Positions 48,447 through 58,079 are shown, numbered from the stretch's first letter. The stretch is 64,000 bases of DNA from an uncultured Parasphingopyxis sp. (GCA_947259005.1 CAMYKP010000006.1:894920-958919); one strand, 5' to 3'. The notes: generated by a model from the letters alone, not told the origin. A program made the numbers and translations.

Positions 48447-49136
48447 ATGATTGACCTATATTTTTGGCCGACGCCCAATGGATATAAGGCAACCATTGCG
48501 TTAGCCGAATTGGGATTGCTCGGGAAAGTTATTCCTGTCGATATCCTATCGGGAGCCCAGTTCGATCCAGAATTTCTCGAGATCAGCCCAAATAACAAAA
48601 TTCCGGCCATTGTTGATCATGACGGCCCAGGGGGCGAAAAAGTATCGATCTTCGAAACCGGCGCGATTTTATTGTATCTCGCCGAGAAAACTGGACAGCT
48701 ATTACCAAAGGATGAGATCGGCCGGCTTGAAGCACTAAAATGGCTGTTTTTTCAGGTTAGCAGCATGGGTCCAATGCTGGGCCAGGCACATCATTTCAGA
48801 ACCTACGCTCCCGAGCCTATAGAATACGCTATCAATCGATATACCGAAGAAGCCTCGCGTCTTTACAATGTGTTAGATAGGCGTCTTTCGACGCATGAAT
48901 ATCTCGCAGACGAATATTCTATTGCAGATATTTCTGCGTTTGCCTGGGTGCGGCCTCGCAAGATGCAGGGCCAGCAGCTTGAAGACTATCCGCATGTTAA
49001 ACGTTGGTATGATGCCATCAAGGTCCGCCCAGCCGTTTCAGAAGGTTTGAGTGTTTTGTCCAAGAATATGAAGTGGAAGGCAAAGCCCGGATCGGATGAA
49101 TGGAAAAATATGTTCTCCAACAAGAAACCGGACTGA
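48447..49136 (+). CDS. gst: Glutathione S-transferase
   Basis: 229 aa. Thioredoxin-like N-terminal domain (IDLYFWPTPNGYKATIALAE, LEISPNNKIPAIVDHDG, FETGAILLYLAEKTG) and an all-helical C-terminal domain (ADEYSIADISAFAWVR). The pattern is that of the nu / YfcG-like class, with Asn and Thr near the glutathione thiol. A GST gene lies with PEG-carboxylate dehydrogenase in Sphingopyxis, where it is thought to take up CoA-activated PEG-carboxylate and protect the cell. 26 bases separate it from the FAD enzyme gene; ATG 48447 is preferred. Confidence 0.85.
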   Translation: MIDLYFWPTPNGYKATIALAELGLLGKVIPVDILSGAQFDPEFLEISPNNKIPAIVDHDGPGGEKVSIFETGAILLYLAEKTGQLLPKDEIGRLEALKWLFFQVSSMGPMLGQAHHFRTYAPEPIEYAINRYTEEASRLYNVLDRRLSTHEYLADEYSIADISAFAWVRPRKMQGQQLEDYPHVKRWYDAIKVRPAVSEGLSVLSKNMKWKAKPGSDEWKNMFSNKKPD

Positions 49137-49239
49137 ATACTCAATTCGATCTGGTCAATTCTATTGAATCGTGAACTATTGCAAATGACGAAATGCAATA
49201 ATTCGCCGTTGATGTATTGAGAAGACTAGGACCTATTGA

Positions 49240-50002
49240 CAAAATTGTGCCCGCATAATCGGATTGATACGATGTGGGCGAAGCCGGGTAGCTATCGGCT
49301 ATTTTGTCGTATTGTGCGGCAAGGCGTCAGGCATTTTTTGCTTGTTGAAGCAGCGTTCTGCTATGTTGCGCAAGGCATGGAAAGCGGTATCGGTGGGGAT
49401 TTGTATTTTGCGGTTCCGTTTGGTCGGGATCATCGCCATCCCGCCACGTTTTCTATATCGTCTCGTATACAATCAGCATCATAGCCTTTATCGGCCAGCA
49501 GCGCTGCGGCCTCCGACCGATCGGCATTCAGAAGCGGTATGTTATCCTTGAAGTCAGAGGCTTCGCCGCCCGTCAGTGCAAATGCGACAGGGAGGCCCAT
49601 TGCGTTGAGGCGGAGATGGATCTTGGTCGTAAAACCACTTTTTGACCGGCAAGACGCTGTATCGGAGTCCCTCTTTAGCGCCAGCTGAACAATGGTGCGC
49701 CCAGATTATTGTGCCGTCGATCATCAGCAAATTTGGGTTGCTGCCGCCATTGTCAATAAAGGCTTCGGCCAACAACTCCCACAAACCGGATAGCGTCCAG
49801 CACTGGTATTGGCGATAAACCGATGACCATTTACTAAAATGTCATGCAAAGCGCGCCAGGCAACACCCGTCCGCGCGATCCAGAAAATCCCGTCCAATAC
49901 AAGCCGGTGGTTCCGCGGATGACGATCACTTCGCGTACCTCGTTCGATTACAAATGGCTCCAGACAAGCCCACTCCTCGTCACTCATCCAATCACAGATC
50001 AA
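49240..50002 (-). pseudogene. Decayed IS5-family transposase
   Basis: Fragments in shifting frames together spell a transposase: N-terminus DWMSDEEWACLEPFVIERG, ARTGVAWRALHD, then after a frameshift LWELLAEAF, LMIDGTIIWAHHC, then NAMGLPVAFALTGGEASDF, DKGYDADCIRDD and PTKRNRKIQIPTDTAF. At least three frame changes separate these pieces. Clear terminal repeats are not preserved. It lies between the GST unit and the permease, at the breakpoint between the two arms of the peg cluster. Confidence 0.82.
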
Positions 50003-50074
50003 AACAGCATCCTAGCAAAAGCGGCCTTGAACTAAAATCATATTCCGTTCGGGAATCCCTTTGTCAACAAGGCC

Positions 50075-51541
50075 TTACGCCTTCTCGCCCTCCGAGCCTT
50101 GCATGGCCCGTTTCGCAAGTTCTCTTAGGTTGGTTTCATGAACGGTTCGGCTGACCGTATAGGTTGATAAAGCAGCCATCATCAGAAGCCAAAGTGTAAG
50201 AACCAACGGAACATATGTAGCACCCAGCATCCAGATAGATTGTTCCGGAACCTGGTCGATGCTCACGCCTACTGGGAAGGCCGCTATGGTCAAAACAATA
50301 GAAGCGGCCATGATACCCAGTCCCTGAACGCTTTTTCGAGCGAAAGTGATCGATGCAGTAAACACTCCCTCGGAGCGTCGACCTGTCGCCAACTCACTTT
50401 GCTCGACAATATCTGCCAGCATCGAAGCGACCAATATTTGAAAACAGATCATCAGACCGAGATCCGTTATGCCGGTCACAAGAATGAACCAGAATATGAA
50501 CGGATCCCCATTCGCCGGCAAAACATCAATTAGGCGCAGGACAACCGGCAGGGGAGCGCCAATGAAGGCTACTAGCCCCATTGTCATGGCGCCTTTCTTT
50601 TTGCCCATCTTTCGGGTGAGCCAGGGCGCGAGTCTGAAACCGAGAAAAGCCGACGCAAATATGCCGATCGACAACAGGCCGATGTCATGTGCTTCAAATT
50701 CCCAAAAATAGGCAACAAAATAGATGTGCAACGCTGCTCCCAACCCCGTTGCCACCGCGCCCAGGATCGCCGCCAAAAACAACGCCACGAATGATCTGTT
50801 GGAAACGGTTTCAAACATCTCCTTGAACACTTGTCCCACCGACAATTTCCGCTTTGGCGGTGCTTTGAGATAGGGAATGCGCGAATATGTGGCGGCCGCC
50901 GAAACGAGGATAGACAAAAGTATCAGCAGCGATGCGATTATTCCATAGATCTCATATGGCCTTCTCAGGATAGAACCATCTGCCAGAGAGTTTGATGCGA
51001 AAACTGGAAACACCCAAAAGAACATGAGAATATTCATCAAATTCCCGCCCGACCAAGCAAAGAAGTAGCGAAAACTTATCAATTGGCTGCGTTCTTCATA
51101 ATCGGTCGTGAGCTCCGGTGCCAACGCGGCATTAGGCGTTTCAAAAAATGTAATGCTGGTTCGAATGACAATCGCCATAATTAGCAAAAACCAGAAGGAT
51201 GTCGCGGCGGAAACATTTTCCGGCGGAGCCCAGATGAGGAAATAACTGATTGTCACGGGAAACGCCGCTGCGAACATGAACGGGTGCCGGCGTCCCCAAC
51301 GAGATCGCAGATTATCTGACCAATAACCGACGATAGGATCGCTAATGGCATCAATTACCAGTGCGATCAGCAAGGCCAAGCCGACAAGCCGCGCATCCAT
51401 TCCGACGACCTGACTGTAGAAGATCAGCAGATAATAGTCGAACCCATTATTCTTGACACCAAAAGCCAATGAACCAAAACCATATGCGACGCTGGTAAAC
51501 AGAGGCAGGCGTTTTGACTGAGTCACAATATTTCCCACCAC
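50075..51541 (-). CDS. pegD: GPH/MelB-like MFS permease, PegD-like
   Basis: 488 aa, 12 membrane helices. FDYYLLIFYSQVVGMDARLVGLAL, DAISDPIVGYWSDNLRSRWGRRHPFM (the family signature with Asp pair and RRHP), FARKSVQGLGIMAASIVL near the end. Such symporters move sugars and related polar molecules with H+ or Na+. In the peg operon, PegD is the inner-membrane permease. Last of three co-directional genes (receptor, aldehyde dehydrogenase, permease). Confidence 0.78.
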   Translation of the reverse strand: MVGNIVTQSKRLPLFTSVAYGFGSLAFGVKNNGFDYYLLIFYSQVVGMDARLVGLALLIALVIDAISDPIVGYWSDNLRSRWGRRHPFMFAAAFPVTISYFLIWAPPENVSAATSFWFLLIMAIVIRTSITFFETPNAALAPELTTDYEERSQLISFRYFFAWSGGNLMNILMFFWVFPVFASNSLADGSILRRPYEIYGIIASLLILLSILVSAAATYSRIPYLKAPPKRKLSVGQVFKEMFETVSNRSFVALFLAAILGAVATGLGAALHIYFVAYFWEFEAHDIGLLSIGIFASAFLGFRLAPWLTRKMGKKKGAMTMGLVAFIGAPLPVVLRLIDVLPANGDPFIFWFILVTGITDLGLMICFQILVASMLADIVEQSELATGRRSEGVFTASITFARKSVQGLGIMAASIVLTIAAFPVGVSIDQVPEQSIWMLGATYVPLVLTLWLLMMAALSTYTVSRTVHETNLRELAKRAMQGSEGEKA

Positions 51542-51649
51542 TGGGTGTTAGTCATGCACATGGATCTGCGCGTTTCGGTGTCATGGTCACGGGACTTCAT
51601 TCGAAAAGGGCAAGGGCTGTTTGCAATGGTTTCTGAAAGCATAGATGGG

Positions 51650-53089
51650 CTAGGCCGCTCCTACTTCTCGGGCACCCAAGATCGCCTTTGTTTCTAGGAA
51701 TTCATCGAAACCCTGTTCGCCCCATTCTCTCCCATTACCTGATTGTTTATAACCGCCAAAAGGAGCCGAGAAATCTGGGCCGGCTCCATTTATGTGGACT
51801 TGCCCGGTGCGGATTTGCGATGCCACTTTGATCGCCTCGCTGGTTTCACCCTCAACACAGCCGGACAAGCCATAAATGGAATCATTGGCTATCGCGATTG
51901 CCTCTTCGACGCTGTCATAAGGAATGATGACAAGGACCGGTCCGAAAATTTCCTCTTTAGCTATATCCATTTGAATGCCCACATTCGCGAAAATCGTCGG
52001 GCGTAGGAAATACCCATTTTCTATGTCATCCGGCCGGTCTGCCCCGCCTGTTACGAGCGTAGCGCCTTCCTCCATTCCTATACGAATGAGGTCGCGGATA
52101 CTGTTATATTGACCGCTCGAAGATATGGGCCCCATGGAGTATGGCGGCGCATTCATATCTACGGCCAATTCAATTGATTCAGCCGTGGATTTTGCAATTT
52201 CTATTGCCCTTGACTGATCTTTGGCGGGCACCAGCATTCGCGCTGGCGCATTACATGACTGACCGGAATTCGACATTAGGCCATGAACGCCCCGGGCAAC
52301 CGCTACATTCAGATCTGCACTTGGCAGAATGATATTTGCGGATTTCCCGCCAAGCTCCTGCGATATACGCTTCACCGTATCAGCAGCGGATTTCGCCACC
52401 AGAACGCCTGCCCGTGTAGATCCGGTAAAGCTAACCATATCAACGTCGACATGGCTGGCTATTGCATCTCCGACCGATGTCCCAGCTCCATTCACAAGAT
52501 TAAATACTCCGGGAGGTACACCAGCAGCGTCGATTACCTGAGCCAGCAATATTGCATCTAGTGGCGCTATTTCGGATGGTTTGAGCACAATAGTACAGCC
52601 AACGGCTAACGCTGCGGCAACTTTGCACGCTATCTGGTTAAGTGGCCAGTTCCAAGGAGTGATAAAACCGCAGACGCCTATCGGTTCCTTTCGGACAAGA
52701 GTTGATCCCTGAACTCTCTCAAACTCATATTTCTCCAACACTTCAGCTGCAGTCGAGAAGTGAGCCGTTCCGGCAGGAACCTGCGCGGCTTTGGCAAGCC
52801 ACATCGGCGCTCCCATTTCCAAGTGAATAGCTTCGGCAAACTCATCAATACGGGCGTCGATTCCGCGCGCTATTCGCACCAGCAATTCGGCGCGATATTC
52901 GGTGCTGGTTGCCGAAAATTGAGGGAAAGCCGAACGGGCGGCTTGTACGGCTCTGTCAACATCCGCTGGGCCACCGCGGGAAATCTTGGCGAATTCTTGT
53001 TCCGTTGCCGGATTCTCAACACCCACAGTATTGGGTACAACCGGATCAACCCACTCGCCGTTGATATAGAACTGAAGAAATTCTTTCAT
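51650..53089 (-). CDS. pegC: Aldehyde dehydrogenase, PEG-aldehyde dehydrogenase-like
   Basis: 479 aa, full length. Oxyanion Asn in FITPWNWPLNQ, cofactor loop FTGSTRAGVLVAKSA, general base E245 in SQELGGKSA and nucleophile C279 in GQSCNAPARM, plus the end motif GGYKQSGNGREWG. It oxidises an aldehyde to acid with NAD(P)+ in the cytoplasm; here the aldehyde formed by PegA is the likely substrate. It lies between receptor and permease genes, in the same B-C-D order as the known peg operon. Confidence 0.85.
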   Translation of the reverse strand: MKEFLQFYINGEWVDPVVPNTVGVENPATEQEFAKISRGGPADVDRAVQAARSAFPQFSATSTEYRAELLVRIARGIDARIDEFAEAIHLEMGAPMWLAKAAQVPAGTAHFSTAAEVLEKYEFERVQGSTLVRKEPIGVCGFITPWNWPLNQIACKVAAALAVGCTIVLKPSEIAPLDAILLAQVIDAAGVPPGVFNLVNGAGTSVGDAIASHVDVDMVSFTGSTRAGVLVAKSAADTVKRISQELGGKSANIILPSADLNVAVARGVHGLMSNSGQSCNAPARMLVPAKDQSRAIEIAKSTAESIELAVDMNAPPYSMGPISSSGQYNSIRDLIRIGMEEGATLVTGGADRPDDIENGYFLRPTIFANVGIQMDIAKEEIFGPVLVIIPYDSVEEAIAIANDSIYGLSGCVEGETSEAIKVASQIRTGQVHINGAGPDFSAPFGGYKQSGNGREWGEQGFDEFLETKAILGAREVGAA

Positions 53090-53233
53090 CGCCTCACCTG
53101 TTCAACATGTTTGTTATGCAATTCCGTTCCCGGCTGATGGCGGCAGTTGATGGGACAATATTCACCTAGTCCAGCACTGCTTCCGAGGCTATTGTTAACC
53201 ACCAACCATTAACGCCAACAACCGCCGCCTAGG

Positions 53234-55882
53234 TTAGAATCTTGCCCTGACGGTGACGCCATAAGTAGCGGGATCCTGCATAAATCGTCCCCTGGCCCGG
53301 TTGCCGGAAAACCCACGGAGCGGAATGTTGAAGGTCAGGAAACTCGTTCGCCTGTCTAAGACATTCAGTCCCCAAAGCTCGATCGAAAAATTTTCGTTCG
53401 CAGTTCGCAAACCGATGCGCAGATCAACTTTTGCGTTACTCCCTTGGATATCTCCTGGAAGCGGCGGCGCAGCAGCGACTGCGGCACGGACGTCAGCTTC
53501 CGTCAAAGCGCCTGCTGTCGCCGGGCGTTCAGTGGGCAATGTACTCGTACGCCGATCTGATTCGTAACGGACCGATGTGCTGGCGAAGAAGTTTAGTCGA
53601 TCCCGTACAAGTGGTAGTTCGACATTGGCCCCGCCGATTATGACCAGTTCCGGCGCATTTGTAAGCCGACTTCCGCACAATGCTGTCAGGCTTGGCACAA
53701 ATCCAGGATCGGTCGGATCAAAAATTGCGCAATCGCTCGGAAACCGCGCGTCGGTATATGTAACAGCGAGATTAGTGCCGAAATTCTCCGAGATTTGTAG
53801 ACCACCTTCGAATTCGACACCGCTGCTCAAAGCTCGTAGCGCGTTGAATGTTTGAAAGCGAACGCCGTCAAATTCCAACACCTGAAAATCGGACATTTCA
53901 GAGTGAAATAGCGCAATATTCGTCCAACCACGTCCGTTCCAGAATATCGTTTTGAACCCAAGCTCAAAGGCATCTATGGTTTCCGACCGAAAACGGGGGT
54001 CCCGTCCGCCAGCAGCAGCCGAAACGTCCAAATTGAATCCACCCGATTTGAAACCGTGCGTATAGCCACCATAGATGAACGTCTCAGGACCTATTTCGTA
54101 ACTGCCGCTAATCGTATAAACGAGTTCGTCATCGCTGAAATCTCTATCAAATGGCTGCGGGATGGTATCAACCAAAGACCGAATAAAAGGGTTCGCACTT
54201 GCAGCGAATGGAGCGAAGAAATTGGTTGGATCGTTCGGATCGTAAAACGGGGCTGTGAATATCCAACAGTTAGTTTGCACCGCAGCCGACAATCTGGCCT
54301 CTGCTCCAGCGTAGACGGGAACGGTGTTAACCAAATTATTAAAAGTGCCGAAACAGGCATTGTGTTGACCGGGAACCTGCTCTCGCAAGTTCGCGCTCTT
54401 ATTTTCTGTAACATATCGCGCGCCGACGGTTAGATCGAAACTATCAGTCAGTGAAACAATATTGTGCGTGAAGACGGAGAAGGAATTTCCGCTTTGATAG
54501 GGATTCGGAGCAGCGAAATCTCCTACGGCGTCAACACCACCCGAGATATAATTAAGTTCATTAAAGAAAGGTTGGCCAAACGCCCCAACACTGACTCCAC
54601 GTTGCATATCGTTCAGGAATGTCAGCGTATATTTCTGATCAATCGTCTCCCTGGAATAATAGGCGCCAATCATCCAATCGAGATTGTCGTCAAATGCGGT
54701 GTTCGACAATCGCAGTTCATGGGACGTGGACCTAATCCTCGTTCCGTTGAGAGGTTCCAGATTTCGACCCAATCCCAGAGCAGCGGCCTCCGGAGAGTCC
54801 CCGACTGTGTATATGTCTAACCCAGTATAATCACCTCGATAACTGTCCGCAAAACTTCTACCGTACGAACCGACATAAGCGATGTGGCCTATCGGTGTAT
54901 CAACATCATAATGCGCGATAACAGACCACCCATGATAGGGATTGGTGAAGTTCTCGTCATTGGCGAGATAGTTGTTCTGAGCATTTCTGCCGACATTGGG
55001 CGCACCCGCTGTTGGCGCGAAAGCGGAGAATGGTGCGGAAAATTGCTCAATGAAAGGAGAGCGCTGCAACCAAACTGCCATGCAACAACGGTCATTGCCG
55101 TTTGTGTATGCGCCGATCAGTCTCAATTCGCCAGCATCTCCCATATCCAACAAGGCCTGCGCCCGGAATGCGTAGCGATCTATCGTCCCGCTTTGGTCGT
55201 TATTCTGCCCGGTGACCAATCCGTTCCGATTTCGGAACGAACCACCGAATCGCAAGGCCAGACGATCATCAACGACCGGCAAATTTACGCCCAACTGTCC
55301 GCTTCGAAGGCTGTAATTTCCGGCAGTCAGATTTCCCCAAACGTAAGATTGGTCGAAGTCCGGTCTTTCGGTTCTAATGACCAGCGCCCCAGCAGATGTA
55401 TTGCGCCCAAAGAGAGTGCCTTGGGGCCCACGGAGAACTTCAACCCGCTCGATATCGCCTAGGTCGGAGACTCCACCGCCGGGTCTAGGCGTATATACGC
55501 CATCGACAAAGATCCCCACGGAACTTTCAAGCCCGACGTTGTTCCCGGTTGTGCCGATGCCTCTCAACCTCAAAGTAACACCGCCGGTGGTCGTATCGGA
55601 AGTATTGATATTGTAGCTGGCCGACACACGTTCCAAAGAAGTGATGTCGGTAACACCGGATTGCTCCAATGCTTCACGCGATATCACTGTAACTGCAGCC
55701 GGCACTTCCAATATGCTTTGTTCGCGCCGCGTGGCGCTGACAATGATGATGTTATCATCGGCCGTTTCTGAATCTGCTGCGCCTTCAGAGCTTGATTGAG
55801 CTATGGCTCCTGATGGCGTTATCATGGCAACCGCTAATACCGATGCACTCGCGAATAAGGCGTTCTTTGACATTGTCTTCAT
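53234..55882 (-). CDS. pegB: TonB-dependent outer membrane receptor, PegB-like
   Basis: 882 aa. Signal peptide (KNALFASASVLAVAMITPSGAIAQ), TonB-box-like segment IIIVSATRREQSILEVPAA, plug with VTLRLRGIGTTGNNVGLESS, VFVDGVY-type GIFVDGVYTPRPGG and VEVLRGPQGTLFGRNTSAG, then barrel ending in YGVTVRARF. ATG 55882 with GAGGGGACT upstream replaces a longer in-frame opening. It would import PEG or its larger oligomers through the outer membrane with energy from TonB-ExbBD. First gene of the B-C-D unit; 61-bp duplicated elements lie upstream. Confidence 0.85.
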   Translation of the reverse strand: MKTMSKNALFASASVLAVAMITPSGAIAQSSSEGAADSETADDNIIIVSATRREQSILEVPAAVTVISREALEQSGVTDITSLERVSASYNINTSDTTTGGVTLRLRGIGTTGNNVGLESSVGIFVDGVYTPRPGGGVSDLGDIERVEVLRGPQGTLFGRNTSAGALVIRTERPDFDQSYVWGNLTAGNYSLRSGQLGVNLPVVDDRLALRFGGSFRNRNGLVTGQNNDQSGTIDRYAFRAQALLDMGDAGELRLIGAYTNGNDRCCMAVWLQRSPFIEQFSAPFSAFAPTAGAPNVGRNAQNNYLANDENFTNPYHGWSVIAHYDVDTPIGHIAYVGSYGRSFADSYRGDYTGLDIYTVGDSPEAAALGLGRNLEPLNGTRIRSTSHELRLSNTAFDDNLDWMIGAYYSRETIDQKYTLTFLNDMQRGVSVGAFGQPFFNELNYISGGVDAVGDFAAPNPYQSGNSFSVFTHNIVSLTDSFDLTVGARYVTENKSANLREQVPGQHNACFGTFNNLVNTVPVYAGAEARLSAAVQTNCWIFTAPFYDPNDPTNFFAPFAASANPFIRSLVDTIPQPFDRDFSDDELVYTISGSYEIGPETFIYGGYTHGFKSGGFNLDVSAAAGGRDPRFRSETIDAFELGFKTIFWNGRGWTNIALFHSEMSDFQVLEFDGVRFQTFNALRALSSGVEFEGGLQISENFGTNLAVTYTDARFPSDCAIFDPTDPGFVPSLTALCGSRLTNAPELVIIGGANVELPLVRDRLNFFASTSVRYESDRRTSTLPTERPATAGALTEADVRAAVAAAPPLPGDIQGSNAKVDLRIGLRTANENFSIELWGLNVLDRRTSFLTFNIPLRGFSGNRARGRFMQDPATYGVTVRARF

Positions 55883-55944
55883 GTTTACAGTCCCCTCCGA
55901 AGAGTCCGTTTTCGAACTCGTATTTTGGGGGAAGCTAGAAGACA

Positions 55945-56005
55945 AAATCACCATACGGTATGATCACACAGCCCAATTATATGCATTTACGCTCATGGAG
56001 CGAGG
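55945..56005 (-). repeat. 61-bp element upstream of pegB, proximal copy
   Basis: Aligns without gaps to 56210-56270, about 44 of 61 positions identical by eye, sharing AAATCACCA, CGGTATGATC, AGCC and GCTCA. The core CATACCGTATG (minus strand) is a dyad. It begins 63 bases upstream of the pegB start, so it may contain the promoter or the activator site. Confidence 0.55.
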
Positions 56006-56131
56006 CATGTTCGCTTCAGCGAACAACCGAGCGGCAGATGCTGGTTTCTAGGTAGCGATGCAGCAAATCTCATTCGATCGCCATCTTTTCTCGCCTGACG
56101 CCCTTCGTTCTATCTGACGGATTCTCAGGTC

Positions 56132-56161
56132 AAAAAAAGGGGCGACACATAGTGTCACCCC
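56132..56161 (-). terminator. Rho-independent terminator facing the pegB unit
   Basis: Minus strand: GGGGTGACAC, loop TATG-type, GTGTCGCCCC, then TTTTTTT. Ten-pair stem with one mismatch. It ends 250 bases upstream of pegB and would block transcription arriving from the IS side. Confidence 0.8.
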
Positions 56162-56209
56162 AGGGACGCACTCTGGAGAAAGAGTGACCTTCGCCGTGGT
56201 TAGAGGGCG
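56132..56209 (-). ncRNA. Candidate short transcript between distal element and terminator
   Basis: On the minus strand, downstream of the distal 61-bp element, come a small hairpin (CACTCT...AGAGTG, 56169-56186) and then a terminator hairpin with a run of seven U. No open frame fits. This is the layout of a small RNA or of an attenuated leader. It could also be the scar of a deleted gene. Confidence 0.35.
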
Positions 56210-56270
56210 AAATCACCAAGCGGTATGATCGCATAGCCTAATTTCAGACAATTATGCTCAAGGACGAAGG
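56210..56270 (-). repeat. 61-bp element upstream of pegB, distal copy
   Basis: Second copy of the element at 55945-56005, same orientation. On the minus strand it is followed within about 80 bases by a strong terminator rather than by a gene, so it would drive only a short transcript or is a leftover of an upstream duplication. Confidence 0.55.
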
Positions 56271-56449
56271 GATCGTTATTTGCCTTTGATTGCATTGTCT
56301 CGTTAACGCAGTGCACAAGCAATCGTCGTTCCAAACGCGTGGTATGTGTCATCGCGGCATTGTCACATTAACTTGACCCAACCTGTTGCTCAGGCACATC
56401 AATCCGTCAAGCTCGAACCAGCTCTAGCGTTTGCTTCGATAGGCAACAT

Positions 56450-56495
56450 CAACGTCCGCTACGGGTGGTGGATTCACCACCCGTAGCGGACGTTG
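56450..56495. repeat. Palindromic repeat, hairpin copy D (21-bp perfect arms)
   Basis: Bases 56450-56470 and 56475-56495 are exact reverse complements with loop GATT. Arm: CAACGTCCGCTACGGGTGG plus TG. Its tail (GACATAAAG, TATCG, ATTC, then ATGTC at 56536) matches the tail of copy C and leads straight into the repeat half that flanks the IS1182 element. Confidence 0.8.
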
Positions 56496-56550
56496 GACAT
56501 AAAGGTCAGTATCGAAATTCAACTGACTGCGGTTTATGTCGCTTTGGGCG

Positions 56551-58079
56551 GATAGTGTTGAAAAACTCGTGCTTGCCAGTGCTGCGCATCTCTGATTCAG
56601 TGTTTCCGCAAGAGCGGGAGAAGGCGGATGATGGGTGAACGGACGGTGCAGCAGGAAGCGCTGTTTTACGGGTTCAGTCTGGAGGATCACGTACCGGCTG
56701 ATCATTTGCTGAGATCGGTCGACCGCTTTGTCGATCTGTCGGACATTCGCGAGCATCTGGAGCCTTTCTACAGCTCGACCGGTCGGCCTTCGATCGATCC
56801 GGAACTGATGATCCGGATGCTGCTCATCGGCTATTGCCTCGGCATCCGGTCCGAGCGTCGATTGTGCGAGGAGGTTCATCTCAACCTGGCCTATCGCTGG
56901 TTCTGCCGTTTGGGGCTCGACGGTTCGGTACCGGACCATTCGACCTTCTCGAAGAACCGGCATGGGCGGTTCCGCGACAGTGATCTATTGCGCAAGCTGT
57001 TCGAGGCAAGTGTCCGGCGCTGCATTGAGGAAGACCTGGTCGGCGGCGAAGGCTTTGCGGTCGATGCCAGCCTGATCCGTGCCGATGCCAACCGGCAGCG
57101 ATCCGTGCCTGGCAGCGAAGGTCTGCCGCCAGAAGCCGCCAGCCACGCCGTTCGTGAGTATCTGACCGTGCTCGACGATGCCGCCTTCGGCAGCGCGACA
57201 CCGGTCACACCCAAGTTCATCTCGGTCGCGGACCCTGCTTCGCGGTGGACCAGTGCCAATGGCGGGCTCGCCTTTTTCGCCTACAGCACCAACTATCTGA
57301 TCGATCTGGATCATGCGGTGATCATGGACGTCGAGGCCACGACATCAGTACGCCAGGCCGAGGTGACAGCGCAGCGCAGGATGGTCGACCGGACGCATGA
57401 GCGGTTTGGTATCTGGCCCGAGCGGCTTGCGGCGGATACGGCCTATGGCTCGGCCGCGAACCTCGCCTGGTTGGTCGAGGAGAAGGGCATCGAGCCGCAC
57501 ATCCCTGTGTTCGACAAGTCGGCCCGCAAGGATGGTAGTTTCGAGCGATTCGACTTCACCTACAACCGGGATGACGACAGCTATATTTGTCCCGGAGATA
57601 AGCGGCTCCGGCAATATTGGCAGGAAGGGCGGGCAGCGAAGGCGAAGCCTCCGGCAGACGGGTTATATCGCTATCGCGCACGCAAGACCGACTGTGATGG
57701 TTGCGTGCTCAAGCCGAACTGCTGCCCCAACGCACCGGCTCGCAAGGTTCTGCGATCAATCCACGAAGGCGCTCGCGACATAGCGCGCGATATCGCCAGG
57801 ACTGATGCCTATCTTGTCTCCCGGCGCGAGCGAAAGAAGGTCGAGATGCTGTTCGCGCACCTCAAACGCATCCTGAAACTCGACCGTTTACGCCTCCGAG
57901 GCCCAAATGGAGCAAAAGACGAGTTCCTCCTCGCCGCCACAGCCCAAAACCTCCGCAAACTCGCCAAGCTCATCCCCATGCCGACACCAGCCACCGCCGA
58001 ATGAGGCGATCCGACTCCGCTCAACCGGAACCGGCGACAATCACCCGGCCACCGCATCAGCGAGTTTTTCAACACTATC
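56551..58079 (+). mobile_element. Complete IS1182-family insertion sequence
   Basis: 1529 bp bounded by 19-bp perfect inverted repeats (GATAGTGTTGAAAAACTCG at 56551-56569; its reverse complement at 58061-58079) and a 4-bp direct repeat GGCG outside (56547-56550 and 58080-58083). One intact transposase gene inside. Removing the element and one GGCG joins 56536-56550 to 58084-58095 and restores a palindromic repeat of the local family (ATGTCGCTTTGGGCG, CAAAGCGGACAT), so the element inserted into the centre of a repeat copy. Confidence 0.9.
56628..58004 (+). CDS. IS1182-family transposase
   Basis: 458 aa. N-terminal DUF772 domain (YSSTGRPSIDPELMIRMLLIGYCLGIRSERRLCEEV), then a DDE domain: Asp in FAVDASLIRADAN, Asp in RLAADTAYGSAANLAW and Glu in RRERKKVEMLFAHLKRIL. 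A zinc-finger-like C-x2-C segment (DCDGCVLKPNCCP) lies before the last catalytic region. Intact, full length. GGGAGAAGG precedes the ATG. Confidence 0.95.
   Translation: MMGERTVQQEALFYGFSLEDHVPADHLLRSVDRFVDLSDIREHLEPFYSSTGRPSIDPELMIRMLLIGYCLGIRSERRLCEEVHLNLAYRWFCRLGLDGSVPDHSTFSKNRHGRFRDSDLLRKLFEASVRRCIEEDLVGGEGFAVDASLIRADANRQRSVPGSEGLPPEAASHAVREYLTVLDDAAFGSATPVTPKFISVADPASRWTSANGGLAFFAYSTNYLIDLDHAVIMDVEATTSVRQAEVTAQRRMVDRTHERFGIWPERLAADTAYGSAANLAWLVEEKGIEPHIPVFDKSARKDGSFERFDFTYNRDDDSYICPGDKRLRQYWQEGRAAKAKPPADGLYRYRARKTDCDGCVLKPNCCPNAPARKVLRSIHEGARDIARDIARTDAYLVSRRERKKVEMLFAHLKRILKLDRLRLRGPNGAKDEFLLAATAQNLRKLAKLIPMPTPATAE

Noticed and set aside
49236..49551. Plus-strand frames in the IS5 remnant
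   Set aside because: Antisense of the decayed transposase; no features of their own.
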